Source: Pseudonocardia kujensis (GTDB lineage: Bacteria; Actinomycetota; Actinomycetes; Mycobacteriales; Pseudonocardiaceae). Taken from it: a stretch of 45,455 bases of DNA. Below, piece after piece: positions 1 through 7,912 of the stretch (its first letter is position 1; every line of letters begins with the position of its first letter). The notes beneath the pieces are model-generated. The model did no database searches and was not told the DNA's origin. It worked only from the letters and a program-made list of their open reading frames with translations. The stretch spans positions 1 through 45,455 of the forward strand of contig NZ_JAJSOK010000064.1 of assembly GCF_021283305.1 (NCBI RefSeq), written 5' to 3'. The position numbers were made by a program, and so were the translations under genes.

Positions 1-54
1 GTCGAGGTGCGAAGGCGCGTCGTGGTTCCCTCCTGCGCCATCGGGCGGCGCGCG

Positions 55-2484
55 CTACTGGCCGGGGCCGCCCTGCCCGCCCCCGTCGCCGGGCCGGTCG
101 CCCCCCTGCGGCGGCTGGTCACCCTGTGGCGGCCGGCCCTCCTCGCTCGGTTGCTCGGGCTGGCCGGGGGCCTGCCCCTCGGGTGCGGCGGGCGGCGCCG
201 GCACGGTCCCGCTGCTGACCTGCAACGTGATCTGCTCACCGGGCAGCGCCGTACCGCGCGGGCTCTGCCCGACGACCTGGCCCCGGGTGGCGAGGTTGTC
301 GACGGTCCGGGTGGTGACCGTCCAGCCCGCCCGCTCGAGGACGGCGCGCGCGTCGTTCTGCCCGCGGCCGACGACGTCGGGCACCCGGCTCTCCGCGCCG
401 CCGGTCAGGTACCGGTCGTCCGTCGGCGGCAGCGGCAGCACCGGCGTGCCGTCGACCATCGGCTTCACCGCGCCGAACCAGGTCTCCGCCGGCGTCTTGC
501 CGCCGAAGATGTTGCCGCTGCGGCAGGCGTAGGGGGAGCCGGCGCCGTCGCACAGCGGCCGGGGCGCGCTCGAGTTGTCGAAGGTGATCACCGAGCCGGA
601 CAGGTTCGGCAGGATCCCGACGAACGCCGCCGACTTGTGCTGCTGGGTCGTCCCGGTCTTGCCGCCCATCGGCCGGTTCCAGCCGACCTGCCGGGCCGCG
701 GCGGCGGACGTGCCCATCAGGTCGTCCTTGCTCAGGCCGGTGAACAGCGTGTTCGCCAGGGCGGGCTCGAGGACCTGCTCGCAGGGGGCCTCCGTGAGCG
801 GGACCGGGTTGCCGGCCGCGTCGGTGATCGACTCGATCGGGGTGGGCGGGCACCACTTGCCCGAGCTGGCGATGGTGGCGCCGACGTTGGCGAGCTCGAG
901 CACGCTCGTCGGCGTGACGCCCAGGGTGAACGACGCCAGCCGCTGCGCCTTGGTGACCTCGGCGATCGAGCGGTCCGTCCGGCGGCCGGTGCCCGGGTCG
1001 ACGAACGGGGTCGTGGCCAGGGACTTCATGCCCATCCGGACCGCCATGTCGACGACGTCCGGGACGCCGGTGAACTCCTCGAGCTTGATGAACCCGGTGT
1101 TCGGCGAGGTGGCCAGGGCGTCCTGCAGCGTCATCCGCTCCGGGTAGTTGCCCGAGTTGGCGACGGGGATCGGCCGGCCGCCGCCGTCGAGGTAGATCGG
1201 CGACGCGTAGCCGCTCGGCGGGACCGACATCTGGTAGTTGATGCCGAGGCCCTTCTCCAACGCGGTGGCGGCGGTGAAGATCTTGTACACCGAGCCGGCG
1301 CCCAGGTTGACCGGCTCGTAGGGCAGGCCGTAGCTCGTCTCCATCGCGTCGGCGTTCAGGCCGAACGTCCGGCTGGAGCCCATCGCGAGGACCTTGTGCT
1401 TGTCCTGCCCCGGCTCGACCAGCGACATCACGTTGGCGACGTTGGGCTGGGCCGGCGGGACCTCGGCGTCGAGCGACGCCTTGACCTTGGCCAGCTTGTC
1501 CCGGTCCAGGGTGGTCCTGATCGTGTAGCCGCCGCGGGCGATCTGCTCGGCGGAGAAGCCCGCCTCGGCGAGGTACTGGGTGACGTACTTGCAGAAGAAC
1601 CCGGCGTCGCCCGCGCCGATGCAGCCGTTGGGCCGCGTGTTCAGCGGGCTGACGATCCCGAGCGGCTCGGCCGCCGCGGAGCGGGCCTGCGACTCGTCGA
1701 TCATCCCCTGGTCGCGCATCTGCCCGATGACGACGTTGCGCCGGTCGAGCGCGGCCTGCGGGTTCTGCACCGGGTCGGTCGCCGCGGTGCTGCGGACCAT
1801 GCCCGCGAGCAGCGCGGACTGGGCCACCGTGAGGTTCTTGGCGCTGGTGTTGAAGTACGTGCGCGCGGCGCTCTCGATGCCGTAGGCCCCGTTGCCCCAG
1901 AACACGATGTTCAGGTAGCGGGTGAGGATCTCCTCCTTGCTGAGCTGGCGCTCCAGCTGCAGGGCGATCCGCGCCTCCTTGAGCTTGCGCGCCGGCGTCT
2001 GCTCGGTGGCCTTGAGCCGCTCCGCGTCGGTCTGCGCCTCGACGTAGAGCGTGTAGTTCTTCACGTACTGCTGGGTGAGCGTGGACGCGCCCTGCACGAC
2101 GTCGCCCGACGCCGAGTTCGCGACCACCGCCCGGATGGTGCCCTGCCAGTCGACGCCCTGGTGCTCGTAGAAGCGCCGGTCCTCGATCGCGACGATCGCG
2201 GCCTTCATCGCGGGCGAGATCTTGTCCGCGGTGACCTGGGTGCGGTTCTGGTCGAAGACGTAGGCGATCGGCTGGCCCGCACTGTCGGTGAGCGTGGTGG
2301 CCAGCGGAAGGCCGCCCTCGACCAGGCTCGACGACGTGGAGTTGACGCTGTCCCCCGCGTCGTTGCTGACCAGCCCGACGCCCGCGACGAACGGGAAGGC
2401 CATCCCCGCGGTGACGACGCCGGCGAGCAGGCAGAGGCCCAGCAGCAGGCCGAGCGGCCGGGCCAGGTGACGGGGAGGAGCCAC
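55..2484 (-). CDS. ponA2: Class A penicillin-binding protein (PonA2-like) with C-terminal PASTA domain
   Basis: Bifunctional peptidoglycan glycosyltransferase/transpeptidase acting outside the membrane. One N-terminal membrane segment (LGLLLGLCLLAGVVTAG) is followed by a GT51 domain with the EDRRFYEHQGVDW catalytic motif. The transpeptidase domain shows SVYK (the SxxK nucleophile), SPN (SxN) and KTGTT. One PASTA repeat begins at VPDVVG, and the tail is Pro/Gly/Gln-rich. The frame stays open far upstream. I prefer GTG at 2484 because a TACCCT -10 box lies 8 nt before it; GTG at 2514 is the alternative. Placement divergent from a whiB4-like gene matches M. tuberculosis ponA2 (Rv3682)/whiB4. The class is certain, the exact start is not. 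Confidence 0.93.
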   Translation of the reverse strand: MAPPRHLARPLGLLLGLCLLAGVVTAGMAFPFVAGVGLVSNDAGDSVNSTSSSLVEGGLPLATTLTDSAGQPIAYVFDQNRTQVTADKISPAMKAAIVAIEDRRFYEHQGVDWQGTIRAVVANSASGDVVQGASTLTQQYVKNYTLYVEAQTDAERLKATEQTPARKLKEARIALQLERQLSKEEILTRYLNIVFWGNGAYGIESAARTYFNTSAKNLTVAQSALLAGMVRSTAATDPVQNPQAALDRRNVVIGQMRDQGMIDESQARSAAAEPLGIVSPLNTRPNGCIGAGDAGFFCKYVTQYLAEAGFSAEQIARGGYTIRTTLDRDKLAKVKASLDAEVPPAQPNVANVMSLVEPGQDKHKVLAMGSSRTFGLNADAMETSYGLPYEPVNLGAGSVYKIFTAATALEKGLGINYQMSVPPSGYASPIYLDGGGRPIPVANSGNYPERMTLQDALATSPNTGFIKLEEFTGVPDVVDMAVRMGMKSLATTPFVDPGTGRRTDRSIAEVTKAQRLASFTLGVTPTSVLELANVGATIASSGKWCPPTPIESITDAAGNPVPLTEAPCEQVLEPALANTLFTGLSKDDLMGTSAAAARQVGWNRPMGGKTGTTQQHKSAAFVGILPNLSGSVITFDNSSAPRPLCDGAGSPYACRSGNIFGGKTPAETWFGAVKPMVDGTPVLPLPPTDDRYLTGGAESRVPDVVGRGQNDARAVLERAGWTVTTRTVDNLATRGQVVGQSPRGTALPGEQITLQVSSGTVPAPPAAPEGQAPGQPEQPSEEGRPPQGDQPPQGGDRPGDGGGQGGPGQ

Positions 2485-2498
2485 GGACGGGAAGGGTA
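2485..2498 (-). promoter_or_regulatory. Putative -10 box and leaderless start of ponA2
   Basis: On the minus strand TACCCT (2498 to 2493) fits the actinobacterial TANNNT -10 consensus and sits 8 nt before GTG 2484, so transcription would begin at or near the start codon. No clear -35 is seen. Confidence 0.35.
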
Positions 2499-2627
2499 GC
2501 CGGACCGGCGTCACCCTTCTGTCAGGTTGAGTAGTTCTGCGTGGTGTCGGGGGGAACCGGTCGCTCGCAGAATCCGTCCCAGTTGCCGTACGCGGGCCGC
2601 GCGGGCCCGCCCGGGGCGGAGGAGACG

Positions 2628-3029
2628 ATGGTGGACGCAGCCGCGAGCAGGTGGAACTGGCGGATCGCCGCCCGTTGCCGCACCGCCGACGCCGAGGAGC
2701 TGTTCGTGCGGGGCGCCGAGCAGCGGCGGGCCCGGCAGTTCTGCGCGGCGTGCCCGGTCCGCACGGAGTGCCTCGCCCACGCGCTCGACGAGCGGGTGGA
2801 GTTCGGCGTGTGGGGCGGGACGACGGAGCGGGAGCGGCGCGCGCTGCTGCGCTCCCGGCCCGGGGTGCGGTCCTGGGCGGAGCTGTTGCGGGCGGCAAGG
2901 GCGGAGCACTACGCCGCGGGCACGCCCGCGGAGTCGGCGGAGTCGGCGGAGGAGGAGTCGGCGGCCGAGGAGTCGGCGGCGGCCATGGCGGAGCTGCTGC
3001 CGTCGCCCGACCAGCGGGCCGCCTGTTGA
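2628..3029 (+). CDS. whiB4: WhiB-family iron-sulfur regulator (WhiB4-like)
   Basis: A 133-residue redox-sensing transcription factor. Four cysteines would hold the [4Fe-4S] cluster: one in AARCRTAD, then the CAAC pair and a fourth in CPVRTEC (C-x2-C-x5-C). The tryptophan/glycine turn FGVWGGTTERERR follows, as in all Wbl proteins. The C-terminus is an Ala/Glu/Ser-rich low-complexity tail (repeated ESA). ATG 2628 is chosen because GGCGGAGGAG precedes it and the protein then begins as the family does. It is divergent from ponA2, the arrangement of whiB4 in mycobacteria, where it controls oxidative-stress responses; that role is inferred from synteny. Confidence 0.93.
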   Translation: MVDAAASRWNWRIAARCRTADAEELFVRGAEQRRARQFCAACPVRTECLAHALDERVEFGVWGGTTERERRALLRSRPGVRSWAELLRAARAEHYAAGTPAESAESAEEESAAEESAAAMAELLPSPDQRAAC

Positions 3030-3080
3030 TTTCGCGAAGTACCGTGGACGGGCCCGCACCACCCAGCCCGGAGGACGACC

Positions 3081-3770
3081 GTGATCTCGACCGGTGGGGT
3101 GGACTTCGTGGCGGCCCTGTACCGCCGCTACGCCGCCGACCTGCTCGCGGTCGTGGAGCAGCAGCGGGCGACGGCGGCCGACGGCCGGTGCCGTCCCGGC
3201 CTCGACGACCTCGAGGCCGAGATCACCTACCTCCTCCTGCGGCAGCTGCGGCCGGAGCACGTGGTGGAGATCGGCACCTCCGGCGGCCGGACCACGTCGT
3301 GGCTGCTCAGCGCGCTGCGGGACAACGGGAGCGGGCGCCTGGTGTCCTTCCACCGAGCCCGCCACCCGTCGGTCGTGCCGGACGAGCTGGCCGCGGACCG
3401 CTGGACCGTGCACACCGGCGACGTCCGGGCGCGGATCGACGCGCTGCCGGAGACCACCGACTACCTGCTGCTCGACGCCGCGCACACCGCCAGGTTCGGG
3501 CGCTGGTACGTGCGGACGGTCTTCCCGCGGCTGGCCTCGGGGACGCCGGTGGGGGTGCACGAGGTCTACCGGGGCCGGTCGACGTGGGCGCGGGGCGAGG
3601 GCGGCGTGGTGCTCGACTGGCTCGCCGAGCGGGACGTCCCGCACTTCACCGTGGCCCCGCGCCGGGCGCCGCAGATCGTCGCCGCGCTCACCGACCTGCG
3701 CCGCGAGCTGGGAGTCGGCGACGCCCGCACGGCCGGTGCGAACCCGATGATCTGGTTCGAGATGCCGTAG
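3081..3770 (+). CDS. Class I SAM-dependent methyltransferase (Methyltransf_24-like)
   Basis: A 229-residue soluble protein. It has the SAM-binding motif I VVEIGTSGGRTTSWLL (about residues 54-69), an acidic strand end near TGDVRARID, and YLLLDAAHTARFG corresponding to motif IV. This pattern is typical of the Methyltransf_24 type. The substrate cannot be told. GTG 3081 has GGAGGA 5-10 nt upstream, and a possible -10 TACCGT lies at 3040-3045, so it may be transcribed separately from whiB4, 51 nt upstream. Confidence 0.78.
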   Translation: MISTGGVDFVAALYRRYAADLLAVVEQQRATAADGRCRPGLDDLEAEITYLLLRQLRPEHVVEIGTSGGRTTSWLLSALRDNGSGRLVSFHRARHPSVVPDELAADRWTVHTGDVRARIDALPETTDYLLLDAAHTARFGRWYVRTVFPRLASGTPVGVHEVYRGRSTWARGEGGVVLDWLAERDVPHFTVAPRRAPQIVAALTDLRRELGVGDARTAGANPMIWFEMP

Positions 3771-3850
3771 CACGCTCCTACGCCGATCGGGTGCGGCAGG
3801 TGTGGCCGCGCGCGAACCGGTCATTCCTCCGAGGACGGAAGGGGTGTGCC

Positions 3851-4168
3851 ATGGCCGATCCGCAGGAGGACGACCGCCCGGTCGTCGACGGTACCCGGGC
3901 GACGCCGCAGGAGCTGCGCGCAGAGGTCGAGCGCCTGACCGAGGACCGCCGGCAGGAGGTCGACGAGCTGCGCGACGACATCGGCGCGACCGTGCACGAG
4001 CTGGCCGGACGCCTCGACGTGCCCTCGCGGGCCAAGGCGCGGCTCCGGGCCGTCCCGCCGGCCGCGTGGGCCGGCGCCGCGGGTGCGGCCGCCGGGGCCA
4101 CGGGGCTCGTCGTGCTGCTCAGGTCCCGCCGCAACGCCTCGGCCCGCCGTCCGAAGCGCCGCCGCTAG
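3851..4168 (+). CDS. DUF3618 domain small membrane-anchored protein
   Basis: 105 residues. A charged N-terminal half contains a helical stretch (TPQELRAEVERLTEDRRQEV, then DDIGATVHELAGRLDVPSRAK), the signature of DUF3618. One C-terminal hydrophobic segment (AAWAGAAGAAAGATGLVVLL) and a basic tail follow. DUF3618 proteins in actinobacteria usually sit beside phage-holin-superfamily membrane proteins, but no such partner is seen here. ATG 3851 follows a good GGAAGGGG Shine-Dalgarno. Function unknown. Confidence 0.8.
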   Translation: MADPQEDDRPVVDGTRATPQELRAEVERLTEDRRQEVDELRDDIGATVHELAGRLDVPSRAKARLRAVPPAAWAGAAGAAAGATGLVVLLRSRRNASARRPKRRR

Positions 4169-4327
4169 GGGCGCCTGGTGGATCACCGTCGATGGGCTCG
4201 GTGATCCGGACGGCTCCTGGCAAGGCGGAGCCGGGTCCTCATACCGGGCGTGTTCGGGCCCGGCGACGACGCAGCCAGGGGTCGGCCGGGCGCCGAGACC
4301 GCGGCGGATGATCCATCAGGCGCCCCT
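4167..4327. repeat. 161-bp folded element bounded by 19-bp inverted repeats
   Basis: The 19-nt arms at 4167-4185 and 4309-4327 are reverse complements with one mismatch. Between or overlapping them are hairpins at 4180-4188/4199-4207 (9 bp), 4211-4217/4227-4233 (7 bp), 4244-4249/4258-4263 (6 bp), and a bulged one at 4280-4300. It fills the gap between two convergent genes and begins on the last bases of the upstream stop codon. It may be a bidirectional terminator complex or a small MITE/REP-like mobile repeat. Confidence 0.5.
4180..4207. terminator. Hairpin downstream of the DUF3618 gene
   Basis: GGATCACCG pairs perfectly with CGGTGATCC across a 10-nt loop, starting 12 nt after the stop codon. 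There is no T-run, as is usual for high-GC actinobacteria. Confidence 0.5.
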
Positions 4328-4333
4328 GGAGCC

Positions 4334-5509
4334 TCAGCGGAGCTGGTGCACGGTGCCGGTGGAGGGCGGGGGCAGCTCGTCCTCCGCGGCCAGCCGCTCA
4401 CCGACCTCGCGGAGGCCGTCGAGGTCGCTGATGTCGCCGGCGACCGCGGGCACCCGCACCACCGGCACGCTCGGGTGGGCCCCGGAGAAGCGGGCGAGCA
4501 GGCGCTCCTCGCGCTCGGCGAGGTCCACCCGGTCGGCGTGCAGCCGCAGGACCGCGCCGGCCAGCCGGGAGGACCCGGCGTTCTCCGCGGCCGTGCGGGC
4601 CCGGGCGGCCGACAGCGGCGCCAGCACCGGGTGCGTCCGGTTGAGGACGAGCCCGGCCAGCGGCATCTCCTCGCCCGCCAGCCGGTCGACGAAGTACGCG
4701 GCCTCGCGCAGCGCGTCGGGCTCCGGGGCGGCCACGACCAGGAAGGACGTCCCCGGCGAGCGCAGCAGCTCGTAGGTCTTCGTCGCCCGCTCGCGGAAGC
4801 CGCCGAACATGGTGTCGAAGGCCTGGACGAACGCCGACGCGTCGGCCAGCAGCTGCCCGCCGAGGATCGTCGACACGGCCTTCGCGAACAGCCCGAACCC
4901 GGCCCCGACGATCTTGCGCAGGCCCCGGCCGCCCGCCCGCGCCGGCGAGCTGAGCAGCCGGATCATGCGGCCGTCGAGGAAGGTCGACATGCGCTGCGGG
5001 GCGTCGAGGAAGTCCAGCGCCGACCGCGACGGCGGGGTGTCGACCACGATCAGGTCCCACTCGCCGCGGGCGCACAACTGGCCCAGCTTCTCCATCGCCA
5101 TGTACTCCTGCGTGCCGGAGAACGAGCTGGAGATCGTCTGGTAGAAGGGGTTCGCGATGATCTTCTCGGCCCGGTCCGGGGTCGAGTGCGCATACACCAT
5201 CTCGTCGAAGGTGCGGCGCATGTCCAGCATCATCGCCTGCAGCGAGCCGCCCTTCGCGGAGCCGTCGAGGCCCGGGACGGAGCCCGGCTCGTTGCTCAGC
5301 TCGTCCAGGCCGAGGGCCTGGGCCAGCCGCTTCGCCGGGTCGATCGTGAGCACCACGACGCTCCGGCCGCGCTCGGCCGCGCGCAGGGCCAGGGCGGCGG
5401 CCGTGGTCGTCTTGCCGACGCCGCCGGAACCGCAGCAGACGAGGATCCGGGTGTCCGGGTCGTCGATGAGGGCGTCGGCGTCGAGCACGGGCGGGGTGGC
5501 GGGGCTCAC
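4334..5509 (-). CDS. ArsA/Get3-like P-loop ATPase, second subunit (Rv3680-like)
   Basis: 391 residues. The deviant Walker A CGSGGVGKTT lies near residue 30, switch-like DTPPSRSALDFLDAP follows, and there is a long helical region with EAAYFVDRLAGEEMP. The start is GTG 5509, which overlaps the stop of the upstream ATPase by four bases (GTGA), so the two are translationally coupled. In M. tuberculosis the paired products Rv3679/Rv3680 are thought to form a Get3-like heterodimer. A true arsenite pump is unlikely because no ArsB is nearby. It probably handles client proteins or envelope stress, by homology only. Confidence 0.87.
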   Translation of the reverse strand: MSPATPPVLDADALIDDPDTRILVCCGSGGVGKTTTAAALALRAAERGRSVVVLTIDPAKRLAQALGLDELSNEPGSVPGLDGSAKGGSLQAMMLDMRRTFDEMVYAHSTPDRAEKIIANPFYQTISSSFSGTQEYMAMEKLGQLCARGEWDLIVVDTPPSRSALDFLDAPQRMSTFLDGRMIRLLSSPARAGGRGLRKIVGAGFGLFAKAVSTILGGQLLADASAFVQAFDTMFGGFRERATKTYELLRSPGTSFLVVAAPEPDALREAAYFVDRLAGEEMPLAGLVLNRTHPVLAPLSAARARTAAENAGSSRLAGAVLRLHADRVDLAEREERLLARFSGAHPSVPVVRVPAVAGDISDLDGLREVGERLAAEDELPPPSTGTVHQLR

Positions 5510-6510
5510 CGGCGCACCCCCTGCTCGCACAGGTGTTCGGCCAGCTCGTAGAGGGCGCCGAGATCGACGCCGCCGAGCAGCTGCGGCAGCTCCAGGCGCG
5601 CGACGTCCCCGCTCTCCCGGGTCAGCCGCTCCCCGGCGGCCGCCTCGGCGGCGACCCGGACGGCGTGCTCGACGGTCTCGGCCACCAGCCCGTCGATCAC
5701 CTCCGGCGGCAGGTCGAGGCCGGCGGTGGCGAGCCCGCTGCGGACGCGTCCGGCGTCGACCCGGCCGTGCGCCGCGGAGGCCACCGAGCGGTCCGGGAGC
5801 CACTGCTCGCGCACCCGGTTGACGACGATCGAGCCGACCCGCAGGTCCGCCGCCTGCAGCTCGCGCACGGCGTCGAGCGTCTCGGTCACCGGCAGGTCCT
5901 CCAGGAGCGTGACCAGGTGGACCATCGTGCGGTCCGAGTGCAGCAGCTCGACCACGCCCTCGGCCTGGCTGTGGATCGGGCCGGTGCGGGCGAGCTCGGC
6001 CATCGCGCGGGTGACGTCGAGGAACGTCACCAGGCGGCCGGTGGGCGGGGCGTCGAGGACGACCGCGTCGTAGACCGGGGTGCCGTTCTCCCGGCGGGAG
6101 ACCGTCTCCTTGACCTTGCCGGTGAGCAGCACGTCCCGCAGACCGGGCGCGAGCGTGGTGGCGAACTCGACCGCGCCCATCTTGCGCAGGGTCCGGCCGG
6201 CCACACCCAGCTTGTAGAACATCTCGAAGTACTCGAGCAGCGCTGCCTCGGCGTCGACGGCCAGGGCGCGGACCTCGCCGCCGCCCGGCGCGACGGCGAT
6301 CCGGCGCTCCTCGTAGGGCAACGGGGCGGTGTCGAAGACCTGGGCGATGCCCTGCCGGCCCTCGACCTCCACGAGCAGGGTCCGGCGGCCGCGCGACGCG
6401 AGCGCCAGGGCCAGCGCCGCCGCGACCGTCGTCTTCCCCGTCCCGCCCTTGCCCGAGACCACGTGCAGTCGGGCCGCCCACGGATCGGCGGCCCCGGCGG
6501 ATGACGTCAC
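5506..6510 (-). CDS. ArsA/Get3-like P-loop ATPase, first subunit (Rv3679-like)
   Basis: 334 residues. Deviant Walker A GKGGTGKTTVAAALA lies near residue 20, and DAPPTGRLVTFLDV corresponds to the switch II segment of the ArsA family. GTG 6510 begins the product. It is the promoter-proximal gene of a two-gene operon and is divergent from the DUF4177-RidA operon, with 155 nt between them. The paired arrangement next to ponA2/whiB4 is conserved in mycobacteria, which supports the Rv3679 equivalence. Confidence 0.87.
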   Translation of the reverse strand: MTSSAGAADPWAARLHVVSGKGGTGKTTVAAALALALASRGRRTLLVEVEGRQGIAQVFDTAPLPYEERRIAVAPGGGEVRALAVDAEAALLEYFEMFYKLGVAGRTLRKMGAVEFATTLAPGLRDVLLTGKVKETVSRRENGTPVYDAVVLDAPPTGRLVTFLDVTRAMAELARTGPIHSQAEGVVELLHSDRTMVHLVTLLEDLPVTETLDAVRELQAADLRVGSIVVNRVREQWLPDRSVASAAHGRVDAGRVRSGLATAGLDLPPEVIDGLVAETVEHAVRVAAEAAAGERLTRESGDVARLELPQLLGGVDLGALYELAEHLCEQGVRR

Positions 6511-6652
6511 GCCACCAGCGTACGGAGCGGTGCGGCGAGCGGCCCGCCCAACCGGACCGGTCCCGGCGCCCGCTTCCCGCCGATCCGTCCGGGGACGCCC
6601 GCTCGTCGCACTGTGGGCCGTCCGACCCGCTACCGGGTGACGGCGCCGGGCT

Positions 6653-6658
6653 ACAGTC
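6653..6658 (+). promoter_or_regulatory. Putative -10 box of the DUF4177-RidA operon
   Basis: TACAGT matches TANNNT and ends 7 nt before ATG 6666. No Shine-Dalgarno is present, so the operon mRNA is probably leaderless. Confidence 0.4.
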
Positions 6659-6665
6659 CCGGCCC

Positions 6666-6842
6666 ATGACCTCCCCGGCCGTCACCAGGTGGGAATACCT
6701 GAACGCCCCACTGCTGATCCACAACACCAAGGCGATCCTCGACAACTTCGGCCGGGACGGCTGGGAGCTGGTCTCGGTCGTCCCCGGTGCCACGCCGGAG
6801 AACCTGATCGCGTTCTTCAAGCGCCCGGTGCCGCAGTCGTGA
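6666..6842 (+). CDS. DUF4177 family small protein
   Basis: 58 residues with the DUF4177 pattern: WEYLNAPLL, then a helix, then the signature GRDGWELVSVVPG and a closing strand LIAFFKRP. It is a small alpha/beta protein of unknown function. It is the first gene of an operon and its stop overlaps the GTG of the RidA gene by four bases, so the two are made together. The same pair is found beside the ArsA-like genes in mycobacteria (around Rv3678). Confidence 0.8.
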   Translation: MTSPAVTRWEYLNAPLLIHNTKAILDNFGRDGWELVSVVPGATPENLIAFFKRPVPQS

Positions 6843-7297
6843 CCTCGCCCACGCAGCGGCTGGCCGAGCTCGGCCTCGAGCTGCCCACGGTGGCGGCCCC
6901 CGCCGGCTCGTACATCCCGGCCAAGGCGTCGGGCTCGCTCGTCTTCACCGCGGGGCAGGTGCCCTTCGTCGACGGCAAGCTGCCCCGGACCGGCAAGGTC
7001 GGCGCCGAGGTCACCGCCGAGGAGGCGAAGGACCTGGCCCGGATCTGCGCGCTGAACGCACTCGCCGCCGTCGACGCGCTCGTCGGGCTGGACAACGTCA
7101 AGGGCGTGGTCAAGGTCGTCGGTTTCGTGGCCTCCGCGCCCGGCTTCGGCGGCCAGCCCGGCGTGATCAACGGCGCGTCGGACCTGCTCGCCGAGGTGTT
7201 CGGCGACTCGGGCACGCACGCCCGTTCCGCCGTCGGCGTCGCCGAGCTGCCGATCGACGCGCCGGTGGAGGTCGAGCTGATCGTCGAGGTCGCGTAG
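6839..7297 (+). CDS. RidA family protein (YjgF/Rv3678c-like)
   Basis: 152 residues from GTG 6839. The fold is clear: TAGQVPFVDGKL, the helix EEAKDLARICALNALAAVDA, VVKVVGFVASAPGF, and the C-terminal strand HARSAVGVAELPIDAPVEVE. RidA proteins hydrolyse reactive 2-aminoacrylate/imine intermediates. The usual catalytic Arg in the V-R-C/V-x-V motif is not evident: the stretch after HARSAVGVAELP carries Pro/Ile where archetypal RidA has it. It therefore belongs to a divergent subfamily and deaminase activity is not assured. It overlaps the genes on both sides. Confidence 0.85.
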   Translation: MTSPTQRLAELGLELPTVAAPAGSYIPAKASGSLVFTAGQVPFVDGKLPRTGKVGAEVTAEEAKDLARICALNALAAVDALVGLDNVKGVVKVVGFVASAPGFGGQPGVINGASDLLAEVFGDSGTHARSAVGVAELPIDAPVEVELIVEVA

Positions 7298-7893
7298 TGG
7301 AGCCGGCAGCGGCGCACGAGCTGCTCGTCCGGTTGGCCGGACGGCTCCCCGACGACGTCCTCTGGCGGCTGCGGGACTGGCTCGCCGCCGGTGCCGCGGC
7401 GCCGGTCGGTGCGCTGCTGCCGCGCGCCCTGCTGCGCAACCGCGTCGGGATCACCGACGCCGAACGCACTCTGCTCGCCGCCACGGCGGGCGAGAACCGC
7501 CTGGTCGACGCCGTCCTCCCGCTGCACACGCCGGACGCTCCCCATCCGGCGTTCGCGGCGGGGCCCGAGCTGCCCGACCTCGCCGTGCTGGGCGCGCTGG
7601 CCGTCGTCGCCGGGCACCCCGGCACGCAGGAGCTGCGGCACGCGCGGCGCGGCCGGCACGGCGAGCAGCGGGTGCTCCTCGTCCTGGGCGCCGAGCGCGC
7701 CTGGGAGCTGACCGGCACCCTGCAACGGCTGCTGCGGGTGCACGGCGACCGGACGCCGTGCGTCGAGGTGCTCCCCGACGGGCTGGAGCCGCCCGCCTAC
7801 CACCAGGCCGCCATCGTCGGGTCCCGCTCCGTGTGGGCGCGGCCCGGCACCGAGACCGAGTCCGCGACGCCGGCCGTCTCCGGCACGAGCTGA
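7297..7893 (+). CDS. Unknown protein, paralogue of the N-terminus of the next gene
   Basis: 198 residues starting at a GTG that shares one base with the RidA stop (TAGTG). I do not recognise a named family. It is soluble with no signal peptide. Its start HELLVRLAGRLPDDVLWRLRD lines up with HHLLLALAGRVDDDLLATAR of the next protein. Its VEVLPDGLEPPAYHQAAI lines up with VEAYTPADALPAYQRAAL there. The two therefore appear to be tandem duplicates. Placement inside the RidA operon suggests a linked function, not yet known. Confidence 0.7.
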   Translation: MEPAAAHELLVRLAGRLPDDVLWRLRDWLAAGAAAPVGALLPRALLRNRVGITDAERTLLAATAGENRLVDAVLPLHTPDAPHPAFAAGPELPDLAVLGALAVVAGHPGTQELRHARRGRHGEQRVLLVLGAERAWELTGTLQRLLRVHGDRTPCVEVLPDGLEPPAYHQAAIVGSRSVWARPGTETESATPAVSGTS

Positions 7894-7912
7894 CCGAAAG
7901 AAGGAGGGCCCG

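Noticed and set aside
7..2499. 830-codon open frame on the plus strand opposite ponA2
   Set aside because: The minus strand encodes a clear penicillin-binding protein over the same bases; the plus frame is Arg/Gly/Asp low-complexity without domains.
4250..5551. Plus-strand frame opposite the second ArsA-like ATPase
   Set aside because: The opposite strand carries Walker and switch motifs; this frame has none.
4334..6510. Arsenite efflux ATPases
   Set aside because: They belong to the ArsA/Get3 family, but no arsB, arsR or arsenite-binding cysteines are seen; the Rv3679/Rv3680-like role fits better.
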